A stretch of DNA of 58,563 nt, taken from positions 1 through 58,563 of the forward strand of contig CAKUFG010000016.1 of assembly GCA_934647235.1 (NCBI GenBank). Direction: 5' to 3'. Position numbers and translations under genes: made by a program. Numbering within the stretch: the first letter of the stretch is position 1; every line of letters begins with the position of its first letter. This document shows positions 57,912 to 58,563 of the stretch, in pieces. The DNA is from an uncultured Clostridia bacterium. Its GTDB lineage: Bacteria; Bacillota; Clostridia; Christensenellales; Aristaeellaceae. The notes beneath the pieces were generated by a model. The model did not search any database. It was not told the origin of the DNA and worked only from the letters and a program-made list of their open reading frames with translations.

Positions 57912-58563
57912 ATGAATACCTACGGCATCGAAAAGTATGGCATCATCAATTCCAAGGCGGTCTATCGCAATCTGACCCCCGCCCAGCTGGTAGAGGCTGC
58001 GCTGCGCCGTGAGGAGGGCACGCTGAGCAACACCGGCGCGTTGGTGGTAAAGACCGGCAAGTACACCGGCCGCAGCGCCAACGACAAGTTCATCGTGGAT
58101 ACCCCTGCCGTGCATGACGATATCGCCTGGGGCAAGGTAAACCGTCCGATCAGCAAGGAAAACTTCTACGCCATCTACGATAAGGTGGTCGCCTACCTGC
58201 AGAATAAAGAAGTATTTATCTTTGACGGCTTCGCCGGCGCGGATCCCAAGTACACCAAGTCCTTCCGCATCATCAACGAGCTGGCCAGCCAGAACCTGTT
58301 CATCCATCAGCTGCTGCGCCGTCCTTCCGCCGAGCAGCTGGAAAGCTTCAAGGAAGATTACACCATCATCGCCGCCCCCGGCTTCAAGTGCATCCCTGAG
58401 CTGGACCACACCCGCTCCGAGGCTGCCATCCTGGTCAACTATGAGGATAAGCTGGTCGTCATTTGCGGCACCCAGTACGCCGGCGAAATCAAGAAGAGCG
58501 TCTTCTCCGTGATGAATTATGTCCTGCCCAAGGAAGGCGTGTTCCCGATGCACTGCTCCGCCA
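57912..58563 (+). CDS. pckA: phosphoenolpyruvate carboxykinase (ATP), 5' part
   Basis: The first 217 codons are present and the gene runs off the window. The start is MNTYGIEKYGIINSKAVYRN. Matches to the ATP-type enzyme are GALVVKTGKYTGRSANDKFI (the substrate-binding RxGRSPxDKF region), EVFIFDGFAGADPKY and the Lys- and Arg-rich stretches that follow. The catalytic P-loop would lie beyond the end. The enzyme interconverts oxaloacetate and phosphoenolpyruvate. In anaerobic gut bacteria it often fixes CO2. GAAGGAGG precedes the ATG. Confidence 0.95.
   Translation, partial: MNTYGIEKYGIINSKAVYRNLTPAQLVEAALRREEGTLSNTGALVVKTGKYTGRSANDKFIVDTPAVHDDIAWGKVNRPISKENFYAIYDKVVAYLQNKEVFIFDGFAGADPKYTKSFRIINELASQNLFIHQLLRRPSAEQLESFKEDYTIIAAPGFKCIPELDHTRSEAAILVNYEDKLVVICGTQYAGEIKKSVFSVMNYVLPKEGVFPMHCSA

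Noticed and set aside
1..58563. tRNA or rRNA genes, IS elements, prophage genes, CRISPR arrays
   Set aside because: I looked for tRNA T-loop sequences, regular spaced repeats, transposase or integrase motifs and terminal repeats, and saw none. A tRNAscan-SE or ISfinder run would be decisive.

Overview
The window is a GC-rich (roughly 60 %) bacterial chromosome segment, densely coding and without tRNA, rRNA, IS element, phage gene or CRISPR array that I can recognise. Gene content points to a low-oxygen Firmicute of class Clostridia. The signs are a T-box leader, the Asp23/AmaP/DUF2273-nusB-folD-xseAB-ispA gene order, long-form HPF, DUF1846 and DUF3842 proteins, an ECF S-component, ATP-type PEP carboxykinase, and a molybdenum hydroxylase cluster of the kind found in gut clostridia. 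The exact family cannot be fixed by eye; a Christensenellales-like uncultured gut or rumen lineage would fit. Promoters are sigma-A type, and many carry an extended -10 (TGCTATAAT).

Region 1 (1-15.7 kb) is housekeeping: a radical SAM enzyme, a DUF1846 protein, a PhoB/PhoR-type two-component system with a NUDIX hydrolase, uvrB on the minus strand with a LexA-like box, a MurA paralogue, a XRE regulator, asparaginase, HPF behind a possible sigma-H promoter, a PHP phosphoesterase, exonuclease III, and a VanY-like protein that has lost every zinc ligand.

Region 2 (15.7-16.7 kb) has no credible ORF, yet it lies between the strongest-looking promoter of the window and a perfect 10-bp terminator. 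Its two ends can pair. I propose a large structured non-coding RNA of about 0.84 kb.

Region 3 (16.7-32.3 kb) starts with a minus-strand cysteine operon (Cys T-box, cysE, cysS, a ComEA-like fragment, an M32 carboxypeptidase). Divergent from it is a GNAT acetyltransferase with a 13-codon leader peptide and competing hairpins. Then comes the long plus-strand run asp23-amaP-DUF2273-nusB-Kae1 paralogue-folD-xseA-xseB-ispA, followed by a membrane protein, a cysteine desulfurase, thiI and an aminotransferase.

Region 4 (32.3-38.2 kb) holds a second PHP protein and a UgpB-like ABC importer. Both of its permeases carry an extra N-terminal two-helix module. It is followed by an exported metallo-beta-lactamase-fold hydrolase.

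Region 5 (38.2-56.4 kb) is the most notable part, a molybdenum hydroxylase island. It encodes an HD protein, a MoeA-like molybdopterin-binding protein, ModABC, a second Fec/Mol-type importer with a methyltransferase in its operon, XdhC, a TetR regulator, an MFS transporter, the [2Fe-2S] and molybdenum subunits, a FAD subunit with a whole GltD-type oxidoreductase inserted in its iron-sulfur loop, a NifU-like scaffold, and a MocA-ModE fusion. Four copies of one palindrome (TACTGRACAA-N8-TTGTTCAGTA) lie before the HD gene, tetR and the MFS gene, and suggest one TetR regulon. The genes together look able to import molybdate, build and finish the cofactor, take up a substrate, hydroxylate it, and pass the electrons to NAD(P). 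The substrate is unknown.

The window ends with DUF3842 and an ECF S-component on the minus strand and the first 217 codons of pckA.
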